Positions 1 to 12,787 of a DNA stretch of 64,000 nt are shown here, in pieces. Location: the NCBI RefSeq assembly GCF_027943255.1, contig NC_072893.1, positions 40,384,001 through 40,448,000 of the forward strand. Reading direction: 5' to 3'. Both the position numbers and the translations under genes were made by a program. The notes beneath the pieces are model-generated. The model was given only the letters and a program-made list of their open reading frames with translations, searched no databases and was not told where the DNA came from. The DNA comes from Anastrepha obliqua (Eukaryota; Arthropoda; Insecta; Diptera; Tephritidae). How positions within the stretch are numbered: the first letter of the stretch is position 1; every line of letters begins with the position of its first letter.

Positions 1-571
1 TTTTTCCTTCTCTGTTAAAATACATTTTCCCAGGTGTAGCACTTTTGCATCAGAGCTCTATTACACACATCAAATCGCCTCAGCACTTTGAAATATTATA
101 TTAGCTGTTTTCGATTTACCAAATTAAATGTTGCGCATGATTTGGTAGCACTGCGTAATTTTCGTTTTGACAAACTGTTATGTAATGGGCCTGCTTTTCA
201 AATCGTAACTCTTGAAAGTGTGCAAAATTGTTGGGTCCCGTTGTAAGACGATGAAAAGACAAGCGCGCTGCTCACCCCCACATGATGCTGAAATTGTTAT
301 TTAACTCCATTGCTTTTGAAAGCGTCCCACTTGGATGTCTGCAAAATTAATAAAAAGTATTCCTACTTACACTTTGAAGCACTGGCTTTAGCGTGTTGCT
401 TGTTAGCTACGCGGTTATAAACAAAGTCGCTTGATCATCGCTAAGCTGTTGTTGCTTTTACATACAAGATTTTCTCTTGGCAAAAGGCGGAATATCTATC
501 GAGCAGAGAAGTTGTGAATCGAATTGTGAAATTTAATTTCCGACGCATTTTCAGCTAAAGCATCAAATTAC
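1..571. other. unassigned AT-rich DNA
   Basis: No open frame with recognisable protein similarity, no clear inverted repeat and no RNA gene could be seen. The sequence is ordinary AT-rich intronic or intergenic fly DNA. Confidence 0.5.
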
Positions 572-740
572 CACTATGAAAAAGCTCCTCATAAAAAATG
601 GTGTATTTGCCGTTCGGAGTCGGCTTAAAACTATAGGTCCCTCAATTTGAGGAACAACATCAAGATGCACTCTAGATATAAGAGGAGGAGCTTGACCAAA
701 CAGCCAATAAAAGGTGTGGGACCCAATTATAGATATATAA
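572..740 (+). repeat. SINE-A, 3' body only
   Basis: Matches the 3' two-thirds of the tRNA-derived SINE that recurs through this window. The sequence runs from the AAAGCTCCTC block, through the 'GGAGTCGGCTTAAAACT' block, to the AGGAGGAGCT block, and ends in an AT tail. The tRNA-like head with A and B boxes is missing, so the copy is 5' truncated. Confidence 0.8.
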
Positions 741-3700
741 TCAAATTACCTCATATGGAAGTTGGCAGACATGCATATGGTTATCAATCAAAAAACCGAT
801 ACATCCAAGAATGATAGATGATAATTTCCTAGGTTTGCTATTCGAAGCAAATTTGTGAGAATAACTGGGGCTGTCACGTCATAGAGGATGCGGCACCAGA
901 GTTGTGCCCGCTCATTTCATATGTTTCACGTTCTTCGAATCAGTCGTTGTTTAGACGGCAATGAAGTAGGTAAAAGGAGCGTAAGCTCCGTCGATTGCGT
1001 CTGCTAACACCAACACTATCTCAGTTTTGTAGTAAACAAACCCCTGTCACATCTCTGGCAAATTAGCTGATATCTTCACTATCGCTGAGAGCCGGTTAAC
1101 GGTCTGATGTTGGCCACGCCTTCTGAATTTTTTTCACCGTAGATAAATTCACAGAGTGTGCTTGAAGCCGTTTTGGACTTCCAAAAAAGTACTGGATACA
1201 CCATTTTGTTTATGAATCTTTAGTAAGCGATTATTTTTTTGCTTGCAATTGATTATAAGATCTGGGGATAATCTTCGTTTTAGTATATAGTATAGCATAT
1301 TATGCCACACAGTTTATCAAATAATCGGTATTTTAGGCTCTTTATTCGGTGATCGTGTTTTTGGTTGTGTTAGCGATGTTAATTAGTCACCTCGGTGCTG
1401 TGATTAATTCGTGTCGTAGATATTTCAGAAACGATGTCGGCTCGTGAAAGTATGGGGTGAGCCATTCGTGAGATAGGGTCACAAATTTCAATAAGGTTGG
1501 GAAATTAACCTGACAGAATGAGTTGCTGATAAGCCAGCACATTCCATGAATATCTACTCTAGCTTAGAAAGCATCAAAAATTATTGAAATATATTGTACC
1601 GAGTTTTTTATAGCATTTTTAATGGTACAACTTTTTGCATAGACCAAACTACAATAATAAAAATTAATGTTTGTTTGTCTGATTTCCCCTCCGAATCACA
1701 CAACATAAAATTATTGCATATGATTAATTGCGAAATTCCTTTACTAGAAATTCGCCCAACTATGTTATTTGTTAAAACAGTTATTCTGTTATCTTGCTCG
1801 CTGTTGAGAAACTTAAATGTTCTCTTAAGCTGTTCATTGCAGTGCTGTTCGATTGAAATGCTGCAGCGATCAGTATAATTGATTTACATACATATATATA
1901 CAATACTTGTATAGGTATATGAATATAATTACCTGCATATGCACGTAAATGAGTTTTGAAGAAATCGTTAACATAATAAATGACTTTTCTATAGATTTTT
2001 TGTTTAGCGTTTTTTCATGCCACCCGGCTGAGAATGCAAACTGCATGCGAAAGCGAAGTAAAACAAAGTTTTATATTCGTGTATGTATGTTTTGTGTTTA
2101 ACAAGTACTAAATAATTTAAAGCAACAAAGACGGCTTTGTTTCTAACGAATTAATGCCAACTTTGTTTACATAAAATTCAGCACTTCCGCATAACGAGCG
2201 ATTAACATTGCAAGTATTGATTATTTACTTTTTCATAAATAAATCTAAAATGAAGATTAGAGTAAAATACGCGTTCAATATATGCAAATAGTGGGTGATT
2301 AACATAATAACGACTTTGTGGGCACATAAATATGCACATAAATAAATTATAATGAAAAGTATGTGGTAGCTAATTGGAATTTTTCGTTGAAATTAAATAA
2401 TTGCGTGCCTAGTAATTAGAAAAAATATGTATGTACATATGTATCTACATGCAGTTGGTTAGTTTTTGATGACAAACCGTAAATGTTGGCGAGTGTTTGT
2501 ATGTTAATTTATGCAGAAATCTAATTTTGTGCTAGATTTGAGGCTTCAATGGTCCAAAGATAAATAAAATCTACGCTCTACTGATTTTTTTTCTATTTAA
2601 CATTTTTATCTACGTGCTTTGATACCTGTGTATGTATGTATATATGTAATATAGATATGCAAGATAGCTCAATAGTAAAGAACGTATGACGCTGTGTTGA
2701 GAGAACAAACACAAAAGCCGACGTAAGCCATCAAAATTCTTCTATACAAGTGCAAGTGCGTGCACATTCCTATATATACATATATACGAGTATATGTGTA
2801 TGTGTATCCATGCACTTCAGTTGTGTATGTTTGCACTTTCCGTGCCTTGACAAAATCAATCAGGCGCGCAGGTGCTCAACTCACTTGCACACGCACACAT
2901 TTCATATTTACAAATCGGCATATGTACATAGGAGATTTTCAAGCATATACATACACACATATGGGCATACAAAAATATTTATTCTACTGTAAATTATTTT
3001 TATCTCTTGAATGAGTATTTCTTATTTTCACCGGTTCGATTTTTTCGGAATAAAATTACGTAGAAATGATAACAAAAGCTCCAAAAAGTCTAGTTTTAGC
3101 CAGTTTGCTCCGGTATAGCACATATGTCCTCTCCCCTCGCACATGTCTATAGGAGTCTGTCTATTCGTGTATATTTATATGTATGTGTGTATATGAATAT
3201 TTCAGATTTCTATTTTGTGCGCGCATTTGGTGCTGTCTTCAGTGCTCTACCTACGAGCAACTTGTTTTCAATTTGGGTTTGTACCACCAGCTTAGCCAAC
3301 CTGCCATATTGTGGATTAAGCTAAGCTGTGTAAATTGTAGCTATCATATGACGTTGGTGGCGCTAAAATAAACCCCGTACCTATGTGTGTGTGTGTGTGT
3401 GTGAATATGTACTTGCTGTCCACTGTGCCTGCTTGTTGGGCCAGTGGTTTGGGCTTTAAAAATTGTTAGCGGCTTTCAGTACAATAAAAAAATTCGCTTG
3501 GCTGTAGTTAGTAAAACAGTCGCATAATCTACGTTTTCGATTTTTAAACCACTTTAACTTCTTCTTTTGCATAAATTTCATGCAAATTTGTTTGGCGCAA
3601 CGATTTGTCGAGACTAAGAGTATTTTGTTTACTTGCTTTGTGGACACATTTGTATGTATAATTTTATTGGATATTAACCTTTCATTAAATTATGTCAATA

Positions 3701-3950
3701 TATATTTGTTTTTAGAAGGCGAAGATATATTTCATTGCTCTACGCATACACTCTAGAAAAACTCAAAGACATAATATTTTTATTTAAAAATACTTATAAT
3801 ATTTTTGGTATTTTACGGGTATGCCATATCATCAATATTTTTGGATAATTTTTTTTTTATTCCTATTCCTTGTTAAAGTATATATGCAGATGACATTCTC
3901 AAGTGAAAATAAAAAACTATTTAAGAAAAACATTAAAAATAAGTAAATAA
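741..3950. other. unassigned AT-rich DNA with microsatellites
   Basis: No coding similarity or structured element recognised. It contains several CATA/TATG tracts (around 2430, 2640, 2770-2800 and 2940-2965) and a pure TG run at 3384-3403. The short ORFs across the TATG tracts are low-complexity reads and not credible genes. Confidence 0.5.
3384..3403. repeat. (TG)n microsatellite
   Basis: About ten uninterrupted TG dinucleotides. Confidence 0.9.
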
Positions 3951-4215
3951 TTGGCGCGCACACTTCTTTTAGGTGCTTGACCGCGCTCCTCCTCCTATTT
4001 GTGGCGTGCGTCTTGATGTTGTTCCACAAATGGAGGGACCTACAGTTTTAAGCCGACTCCAGACGGCAGATATTTTTTATTGAGGAGCCTTTTCTTGGCA
4101 GAAATACACTTGAAAATACTTCTTCTAAATTTTAGTGTTCACAGAGATTCGAACCAACGCACTTCAAATCGCAAATAGTAGTCACGCACCAACCCATTCG
4201 GCTACAGCTGCCGCC
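3951..4215 (-). repeat. SINE-A, nearly full length
   Basis: Read on the minus strand, it starts with a tRNA-like head: TAGCCGAATGGGTTGGTGCG around 4204-4185 carries the polymerase III A box, and GGTTCGAATCTC around 4158-4147 the B box. It continues through the conserved body to the 'TGCGCGCCAA' end. The head makes it a tRNA-derived SINE. The middle of the head and body (about 4100-4145) is shortened compared with the 62.1-62.4 kb copy. Confidence 0.88.
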
Positions 4216-4499
4216 GAAAAACTTTATAATGCATTTTATATCGCTCCTAATCGGAGCCTAGAGTGGAGAATAGGATCAGCGATAATAAGGCTGAGCAGCT
4301 GAAGGACAACAAAATTGTTAGGCCAACTAAGCAACGATTTTGTACAGCAACTGAATATACTTTCAGCACAAGTATTCCCTTCATTTCAGTTCATCTTCAT
4401 TCATAAATACTCCATCGTATGTTTCCTTTTTTGTTGGTGGATTGCGTGTTGATTAGAGTAGTATCCAGCAGGAAAATAAACATTTACTCAGCCAAGCAG

Positions 4500-5460
4500 C
4501 AATCAGGGCACTAGGTTGTTTTGTGATGGGATGGAAATTGGTCTGGAAATGCCATACTTCCCTTACGAGCACATCCAATTAAGTCGATTTCAAGCTACAT
4601 AATATGCCACTAACTCACAGCGAATGTACAAGAGACTATACGGATGAGCTAGCTGGGCAAGGCAACCTCGAGGTGTTTTCTCGGTTTAGAGATAACGTCG
4701 GAATTCCGGTGCTTTAAAGTCATTCCGGCTACGCACGGATCTGAGGCGGTCGCATGAGCTTCTGGTACTAACAAAGTTTCATCTCTCGTTAGCGCTGCGG
4801 GTTCTAACCTCATACTGTACGTTGGGAATCCATGGTGTGAGACTCTATATAAGTAGCTGCGAGTCGCTTTAGCATTTGTTGCATAAGAGGTGATCAGCTG
4901 TTCTGCTTTTGCAAGGCTGAAATTCGTACACCTGATTGTGGAGCTATCAGGATAGATATATGTATGTCACCTGCTGAAATTAATTATCACTACACATTGG
5001 TTAGGAAATGAGAAAACTGATGAAATGGGCAGACAGGGGCCGTTCTATAACGAATCTGAAGCGGTAGATATAGGCTGTGCCCAAGGCGTGCGCAGAAGGG
5101 ACATCTTCTTGTTGGTTCAGAAGCAGGTCGGTGACAGATGGTGTAATACGGCTACATGAAAAATAACTAAACAAACGTACCCCAATTTCAATAAATCCTG
5201 AACTGACGAGTTGTTGAGAAAAAACCGAGCAGACATGGGAGACCATGCCAGGAAGATGGCGTGGCCGTACAACAATAGATGAAGAAGCTGCATTTAAGAA
5301 TAGTCTAAGGAAACAATCCTTCACTATATGTGCGACTGTCCAAGCCTGGGTGCTCTACGACATAAAATGTTGGGAGAATTCTCGATGATTAGCTTGAAAG
5401 AACTTACAGATAAGAAAATAGACAACATAGGCAGATCAAAACAAGGTGGTTCAACTAATA
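4500..5460 (+). pseudogene. non-LTR retrotransposon 3' end (RNase H/C-terminal remnant)
   Basis: Decayed 3' part of a LINE. Around 4640-4690 the translation shows a 'DELAGQGN' stretch, which fits the last RNase H block (ADELAR-G). Around 5330-5450 it shows a CxCPSLGALR motif followed by a run ending IGR-KTSGW. That is the usual C-terminus of fly LINE ORF2 proteins, where a cysteine motif (CECPALxxxR) is followed by 'FIKxSGW'. Stops and frameshifts interrupt the frame throughout. No RT domain is present, so the copy is 5' truncated. The clade is not settled; the RNase H suggests the I/Jockey/R1 group. Confidence 0.7.
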
Positions 5461-6629
5461 AACAGTAGTGCTTCTACAAGTAGTGTATCAAAGAGGCATC
5501 TTTTGCGCAATTTCGTGTATCAAAATGGCATTTTTTGTGCTAATTGGGTCTGGGCTGTGCCATTCCGACAACACCTCGACCACCTTCACCATCACCACCT
5601 TCACCGCCACACAATGGTTTGTTCCCTATAATTGTAATTCGTTATTATTCGTCCAATACCATTTTCCATATCCTCTGCTTTTCTGCCACATTTTGTGTTT
5701 CTGACGGTACCACAATTCAACTACCTAAGTGAGGGCTGTTATGTATACTAACCTAATCAAAAATAGAGTTTAGGCTAGCATTAAATATTTTGAAAAACAG
5801 TTTCAAGAGAAACAACCCAATTGCGACATCCATATGTCCAGCAACATGTTGCGGCAACAGCAGTCATCTATACTAAATAATTGCAAAAGTCCATATGTTG
5901 CAGAAGCTAGGTATTATACATATACATATATAAATACCAAAGTAGAAGCAAATAAGTTGTGCCCACTAATACCTCCCTCCACATTTTTGTCTCTTCACAC
6001 ACGCACTCACACACTTACGCTACTACATACCAACTGCCACCTGTCCATTGACGCCAACAGCTTTATAGTAGTGCATTATACATATTATAAGTATATTACA
6101 TATACATACACAGCGGCGATGCTATATAGCTAGCCAAAGTAGGCCAAAAGTGACGCGCGTGATCACGTTTTCGCGACGACGCCACTCTTGCCACTTTTAC
6201 TCTATGTGTCTTTTATGCCCCATAACGCTTTTGTGGGTGATTCTTGATAATAAGTGCCCCTGTAGCTAATATTTAAAAGCAACAACATTTCGCCAATGTT
6301 CAAAACAGCTGTATGTATGTGTGATTACTACTACTGCTGTCGGCGGCTTTTGTGACCTCTTATATGTTAAGCATACTCGTATGTACATATGTATGCAGTT
6401 GCTCCATGTGTCTGTTAGCCCCGCAATTATTGTTTGCGCTCCATCTCAAATTGCAAAGGTACTTCCCTGTGTGCACAGAAAGAGACACATATATAATTTT
6501 AGTGGCGCATAGTTCCACAGAGGGGAAGAGGGGCAATAATTGACTGCATCTCGTGCCAGTGTGCAATGCAGTTTTGCAAAATAAAAAAACTAAAACGGTT
6601 TTTGCATATTTACATACATACATACACAT
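5461..6629. other. unassigned DNA with TATA/CATA microsatellites
   Basis: Nothing recognised. CATATA-type tracts lie near 5920-5935 and 6075-6115, and a CATA tract runs up to the MITE at 6630. Confidence 0.5.
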
Positions 6630-7082
6630 TAGGGCGGGTCGATTTAAAAATCGCTCATTGCTCTGTGAAAATCGTATTCTAGGGATCAAAATAAGAAACT
6701 TTGCCGAAGGAACCATACCTCTAAAACGAATTCTGATGTCCCCCAATTTGGGTCGAACGAAAAATCCCACTTTGACCCATTTAGAGTGCTCCAATCGAGT
6801 CCAAATGTATGACCGATGGCCTTTGATGACTTTGGATGACCGATCCCCCCATGCCAGTGGCACACCCCCTGGAACTCCCCTGGGGGGTTCCCCATACAAT
6901 CATTTTAAAATATCACCATTTTTGGCCTTTACATGAGAAAATAAAATAAAAAGTTCGACCCAAATTGAATTCGTTTTAGAGGTATGGTTCCTTCGGCAAA
7001 GTTTCTTATTTTGATCCCTAGAATATGATTTTCACAGAGCAATGGGCGATTTTTTTGCCTCCCGACAAATCGACCCGGCCTA
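6630..7082. mobile_element. hAT-type MITE with long terminal inverted repeats
   Basis: A 453-bp element with inverted repeats of about 125-135 bp. Left end TAGGGCGGGTCGATTT; the right end read inward is TAGGCCGGGTCGATTT. The arms then agree across the 'GCTCTGTGAAAATC', 'AGGGATCAAAATAAGAAAC' and 'GGAACCATACCTCTAAAACG' blocks, with small indels. The flanks carry an identical 8-bp ATACACAT at 6622-6629 and 7083-7090. An 8-bp duplication plus a TAGGG terminus fits the hAT superfamily. The central 170 bp codes for nothing recognisable; the ORFs over the arms are artefacts of the inverted repeat. The flanks are CATA microsatellite, so the 8-bp match is weaker evidence than in unique DNA. Confidence 0.85.
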
Positions 7083-8648
7083 ATACACATACATATTCAT
7101 ACATGTACATACATACATATACACACATACATACTATACACTATCCACTAAAATCATCACAAAGTTGCGTTATGCGCAGAGTCTCTGCAAATTTTCATAG
7201 AAAGGCAATAGGCCGCTTCCTCTCCATCGAGTAATACTTAACGTTAAATCCACGGACGAAGGGAAACGGAGCAGGGACGGGTTTTTAGTGCGGTGAGCTG
7301 AAAGGGAAGTCCTACTATATACATGCATATATCTGTATGTTTGTATGTATGTTTTTACTTTTCCCATCGATTTTGCTTGCTCCTTACTTCATCATGACGC
7401 GTCAATTCCTGTAATTTATTGTTGCTCATCACTGCTGCACCCACTCGATTACGTATTTCTTACTTATACAGACACACACACACACACATGTACTTGGAGT
7501 ATTGGCAAGCGGTTCAAGAAAGCCGCCAGGCTGCCGAAAGAGGGACTCATTACTTGACGGTTGACTGATTGCTGCGTCTTGGCAGTTTATTTGATTGGAT
7601 GACTGATTGTCTGAGTGTTACGTGCATGGCCTTACCGAAGGTTGCTGCTAAGACTGCCATACAGCGAAATTCCTATGAAAGAGAAGTAACGTACGGCATC
7701 AATAGTGCTTCATAAAGGAGTAAATACTACCGAGTATTTGCTCATATTGAAAGCAGTGAATTGTTTCCCTTTTAAAAAAGATTTATTGTTATTTTTGGTG
7801 TTGAAAACTGCATAAAGAAATTTTCCTGGTTGTCACAACAAATGAAAACAACAGCAATAAGTCCAAGCACTTGTCGCCGCTGACATCATTCTGTATATGG
7901 TGTGGTGCAGTGATGTTTCGATTATGTTTTTATAACTGAGATTGGGGCAACTTCCTTAATGCTTTTTTTTTTAATATAAGTAGAGAAGGTATGTAAGCTT
8001 TAAAAATTGCTTTCAACGCTTTTGGAGTTTCAAAAGGCTGTGTTTTTTTACCAAGTACCAAGGTTTATTACTATTATTTTTTTTAACACGATTATTCATT
8101 TAGTCAAGCATGCAAAGCAGCACCTAAAACGATCGTTTCACTTAAAATATTCATATGAACTTTCAACTCTCTGATCAATTCCCTTATCAGTTAGCAAGCA
8201 TCAGTGGTTTATTTGGCGCTTGAACTCAAGCGCATTCGGGATAAAAAAGAAGGAGTGTTAAAATAACGGAAATACTAGTGTCTGTTTAATGCCTCGTATG
8301 GTATGTTATCGCCTCTGTAAATGAAATACTATGCTCTTATATTGCATCGGTACTGTTGTAGGGGTAACGGCTTAATGGTTGTGAGCGGGCAGCGCTCGCA
8401 GGCGGTGGACATACTCTATCTCATCAACCCGAGTGCTGCTCGCAGCTTTCGACATGTTTGTATTACATACAACACATGAATGAATTGTGCTTGCCAATCG
8501 CTACTTGCCAGTTATACCGGCTTCTGTAAATGGTTTCTTTTTTTATATTTTATAAAACTTTATAATATTTTTTATGTGTTTTTTAAAACGTACGAAAAAT
8601 TCATTTTTATTCGATTTCGTATGATATATCAATTTCTACACATTTATT
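7083..8648. other. unassigned AT-rich DNA
   Basis: A CATA microsatellite lies at 7083-7140 and an AC run at about 7472-7489. Nothing else recognised. Confidence 0.5.
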
Positions 8649-8869
8649 TTGATTCAAACGAAGCTTTTTAGTGGAAGTGACAGTGATATCGAGGTTTTTA
8701 ACATGCAAAATAGAGATAGTGCACCTTCTAATTCAATGTCCAGTTCGAAGTTAGAGGACGAAAATCAAAATGTAAAGTCACATTTACATGAATGGGCCGA
8801 AATCAATGTTCATACAGGTATTACACCACCTTCCGCGCTGTTTATATTCACTGATGAATCTGATGTTTT
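8649..8869 (+). pseudogene. possible piggyBac-like N-terminal fragment (weak)
   Basis: An open frame begins with an acidic-serine stretch (SGSDSDIE) and about 50 residues later contains W-EIN...PP and FIFTDESD. piggyBac-family transposases often start with acidic/serine-rich sequence followed by a W...P...FxFTGxxG block, so the resemblance is real but loose. The frame then runs directly into RT sequence at about 8870, so this is a fusion of two broken elements. It could also be unrelated DNA. Confidence 0.25.
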
Positions 8870-9604
8870 TCTGGACCTGGTGGTGAACGAGGACAAAACG
8901 AAGTACCTCCTGTCATCAAACAAACAGTCGGCGCACTCGCGTATCGGCAACCACGAGATGATTTTGAGGTTGTAAGATATTTAGTTCATTTAGGAACCTG
9001 CATTAACACCGATAATAATGTCAGCCTTGAAATCTAAAAGAGAATCTCTCTTGCCAATAAGTACTAGTTTGGACTAAGTAGATAATTGAGTAGATAAAGT
9101 CCTCTTCTGACAAACAAAACTAACACTCTACAAGGCTCTCACCATGCCCTCCCTAACATGTGGTGCAGAAGCGTGGGCGATGACAACATCCGATGAAGAG
9201 ACGCTTGGAGTGTTTGAGAGAAAGCTTCAGCGGAAGATTTTTGGATCTTTGCATGCTGATGATGGCGAGTATCAAAGGCGAGTGAATAATAAGCTATATG
9301 AGCTTTACGACGACTTAGGAATAGCCAGCGAAGAAAGATCCAGCGGCTTCGTTGGCTGGGTCATGTCGTCCGAATGGACACAAACGCTCCGGCTCTAAAA
9401 GAATTCGATGTGGTACCAGCTTGAGGTAGCAGTGGAAGAGGAAGGGCTCCTCTGCGTTGGAAAGATCAGGTGGAGAAGGACTTGGTTTCACTTGGTGTGT
9501 TCAACTGTCGCCACTTAGCACGAGAAAGAAACGACTGGTGCGCTTTGTTAAACTCGGGCAAAATCGCGTAAGCGGTTAACGCGCCAATCAAGAAGAAGAG
9601 GCTT
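8870..9604 (+). pseudogene. non-LTR retrotransposon RT C-terminal fragment (RTE/craniofacial-development-2-like type)
   Basis: In order the translations show NEDKTKYLL, then LGTCINTDNNVSLEI in another frame, then a frame with SLTCGAEAWAMTT, EETLGVFERKLQRKIFG and QRRVNNKLYELYDDLGI, and finally a frame with RWKDQVEKDLVSLGV. This is the conserved end of a family of insect endonuclease-reverse transcriptases, after the polymerase active site. At least two frameshifts and several stops break it. It ends at an AAGAAGAAG-rich stretch. A related fragment lies at 48265-48520 and a 3'-tail fragment at 24684-24742. The clade name is from memory of similar annotations and is uncertain. Confidence 0.75.
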
Positions 9605-11929
9605 AAGGTCATAGAGAAATATGGACCAATATGGCAAAACAGAGTAGATATAAATATATGAAAACTTAATCGACCAGGCATTTCACAGTTAACAATATTT
9701 ATTCCTAGAAATATAAAAATGTCGTTGTACTTTGCATGCCATCGAGTAACCTAGAGAGTAAGGGCCACCATCCCAACTGGCTACGGCGGTCGAATTCCAT
9801 ACTTCAAAATTAAGAAAAAAATTAAAAAAATAAGACTGATTACTATGCTTAACGTTTAAGGTTTAGTAAATAAATGTGATTTTTATAATAATTGATAACC
9901 AGAACGCCGAATTATGACTCTAGAAATAAAAAAAAATGAAGAAATAAAAATATTGAAGGAGCTGTTTTGTTTTTTGTCAGAAGTTTAAATAAATAAAATA
10001 TATCTAAAGCCTTTAGCTTTTGAATTGAAGTTGAATGAATAAAATGGAAGCAGTCGGTTGTACCTTACATTCAGACCCATGCACAATGATGATGTTGTTT
10101 ACTTTGATTATCGCGCTTCGCCGTCTGTGCAAATAAGGGCTTAAGAATAAAAATAAACAGGAATGGATATGCAAATATGAATAAACACGCAGACATTTCA
10201 ATATAAACGAGCACAAGTTTTATTTGCTTATTTGCACATTTTTGGCTTGAAAAATGGAAGAGTGAAATAAATTAAGTTCAAAGAGAAAAAATTTTAAATC
10301 ATACTTTTCCTCATTCGGAAGCGAATTGGTGGAGAATCACCGGTAAAGAGGGCAGAACAACGCTAAGATTCATCTTGGCTGTGATTATTAATGCCGCTTA
10401 TAATTAGAAACAACTTTTGCGACCAAAAAAAAATTTTTTTAGGCTTTTTAAAATGCGTACAAATTCCTTGTTTATTTATTTATGCTCGCCTCGCCTCGAT
10501 CGTTAAATTTTATTAAGTGTTTTTCCAAACTTATTTCTCATTGATCCCATATCAAGGCATATTGATGATTCAAAAGATGTTTCTCTCTCTCTCTCTCTTC
10601 AGACTCATCTGCGAAAGAGCTCAAATGATTTCGATGGCACTTTCACGGAAAGCGCACATTTTAGAGCATATTTCCTACCATTGGCCACTGGCTATTTTCA
10701 TGCCAAAAACTATTACTGCCCAGGTGGCGCTGGCTTTGAGATATGTATTTCGAAAAATCATATTTATTTATTTTTTTATTATTTTTTTGTTAGGTAGAAT
10801 AATTTTTGAACGACAGGAAAATAAAAAGTTTTCCAAAAAACTAGTCTGGAATTGTAATAGTTCGAAAAACTGCGTGGTACCTTTAAAAAATCTTATTAGG
10901 TATAGCCTGGTTCTTAGGATCGTAAAGGATGAAATCTTACCCACGTGATCAGCAACCTAAGCGAAGCCTAAAAAAAATGAGCAATCGAGCTCGAAATAAC
11001 CAAATACTCGTATATGTACTACCTACATGGGCCCAGCGTAAGTGAGATTCTAAGAACTTTAAATTATATGCAAAATTTTTGTTCCGCACTGAATTAAATT
11101 TTACATGCAGCATCGGAAAAAATTTTGCAGTGCTCCCTTTTTCGCAAAATAATACTAAGTGCCATATTGCCTGCGCGCAAGTTACTGTAGCATATCGCTT
11201 TTTAATACCTTCACTTGCCGAGCATAAAATTAATGCCTTCAAATGAAAGCCACTTTTTTCATATGGTGCTAGTTTGCCTGGAAAGTGCGCATTGGTGATG
11301 CAAAATAAGCAGTGAAGGTAGCGGTAAAAGTCGTACAGCTTGCGCTTTCAGTGCAAATGAAACATTGTTAAGTATTTCAGTGATAATCGCCCAAGCGATA
11401 AGGTTTGCAATATTTCACCTAGTTTGATTATAATTACCCACACGAACCTATTCTATTTCGCAAAAAAGTTAGTCGCTCCTGTATAACTTCTCCCCGCTTC
11501 TCCTTTTTCCAATTTACATACAATATTTGAAATCGTATAATTAATCATTCGAATGTAATTAAGTTGTTGTCAACTTTTACTGCTAATTTTCTATCATTGC
11601 CTTTGGAGGTGAGTGTGACACAATTTGAATCCGGTACCGATACCGATTTTGATTTTCGTTGGCTCTGAAAAATAGTATTATTGGCATTTTGCACACTAAC
11701 TCAGCTTGACGAGGTTGTCTGTGTGTTGCAAGTAGAACTGTTAGCACTATTCTGGAGGGTTTAAGACACTCGCTAATGCTATTAACAGCGATTGATGACT
11801 TGGCAGTTGAAAGCTGGGAAAAGTGTTTTAAAGTTGAATAGATTGGCTGCGGAGTCTGGCATCTGAACAAAAAAGAAAGTTTTGGTTTTAAAATAGAATG
11901 TCGCACATCTTCCACTTTTGGAGAGTTAT
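9605..11929. other. unassigned AT-rich DNA
   Basis: No recognisable coding or structured element. A TC run lies at 10582-10599. Confidence 0.5.
10582..10599. repeat. (TC)n microsatellite
   Basis: Eight or nine consecutive TC units. TC/GA runs can bind GAGA factor in flies, but nothing here shows promoter context. Confidence 0.8.
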
Positions 11930-12480
11930 GGACATTGTTAAAGGTATTGGATGTTGCTCATGAGTCGCGCGCGGACAAAGTTGTTATCTTCTCGAAACGC
12001 CAAATAGCCTGTAAGCTCTTAAAAAACAATTATTCCAGCAATTACTGTATCGCCCTGTCCCACGCAAAGCTCTCAGAGTTTCAATCCTAAAATGTTCATA
12101 TGGCGGGGTCTCCGGGCTATTCTAGTGTACCTACTAAAGAAAAGGCAGAGCAAACTGCAAAAGAGGTAGCAGATAAGTGGCACTGCCATCGAAATTGAAT
12201 AAATGAAACTGTCGAAGTGGCTTTGAGAATGACTCGCAGTAACATTTTCTCTGAATTGCACGACGGATTTCTTTCATCTGCAAGTAATCGATCTAATCTT
12301 TTTGCACAAATTTTCAGCAAAGGCCTGGTTCAAATGTTCTTAAAGATATAAAACTTATCAACAGAATATTGGTTGGCCACACTTACGACGGCAGGTACTT
12401 GCACAAGATTTGTGCCATCGATTCAGAGCTATAAGAGTGCGGAGATGTAAGCTCTTAAACACACCAAGTTTCCCATTGGC
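11930..12480 (+). pseudogene. non-LTR retrotransposon RNase H/C-terminal fragment
   Basis: Translating in shifting frames gives ESRADKVVIF, then a KLLKNNYSSNYCIALSHAKL-like stretch, AGSPGYSSV (position of the GH-G-GNE block), AEQTAKEVAD, and later ILVGHTYDGRYL followed by ECGDVSSLKHTKFP. That order matches an RNase H followed by the LLLGHTYxGxYL...CxCG...EHxLFxCP tail of fly LINE ORF2 proteins. Frameshifts and stops make it non-functional, and the 5' portion is absent. Confidence 0.6.
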
Positions 12481-12787
12481 TGACTTAATGCAATGAGAAG
12501 TAAATATAAACTATTCGTTAAGTATAAAGACTTTAAATCAGAGATATTATAAGCAAATGAAAAGTACAAAGTAAATTTGCTTCCGTTTATTCAAAAAGCT
12601 AACATTGAATTTTAGCACTTCCTTACATACCAGTGATCTCACGGACCGTGGAATATCTTGGCGTTTTATGGATTTTACATTCCGCCATTTAAGTAAAAGT
12701 TAAATAAAAATAAGTTGAATAGACCGGGTGGCCTGCCTAAGACCCCTATGCTCCAACATTATTCACAAACACTAAATGCATAAGGGG

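Noticed and set aside
1360..1560. Possible Tc1-like N-terminus (MSARESMG...)
   Set aside because: Similarity is limited to a few residues, stops follow immediately and no terminal repeats were found.
2750..3014. ORFs over TATG/CATA tracts
   Set aside because: The translations are runs of YTYIHT-type residues from microsatellites in several frames at once.
3832..4029. ORF containing NNIKTHATNRRR
   Set aside because: This is the SINE-A body read backwards; the same peptide appears at 62003-62194 for the same reason.
6360..6936. 179-codon minus and 127-codon plus ORFs
   Set aside because: They lie over the arms of the inverted-repeat MITE; both strands are open because the sequence is palindromic, and no domain is visible.
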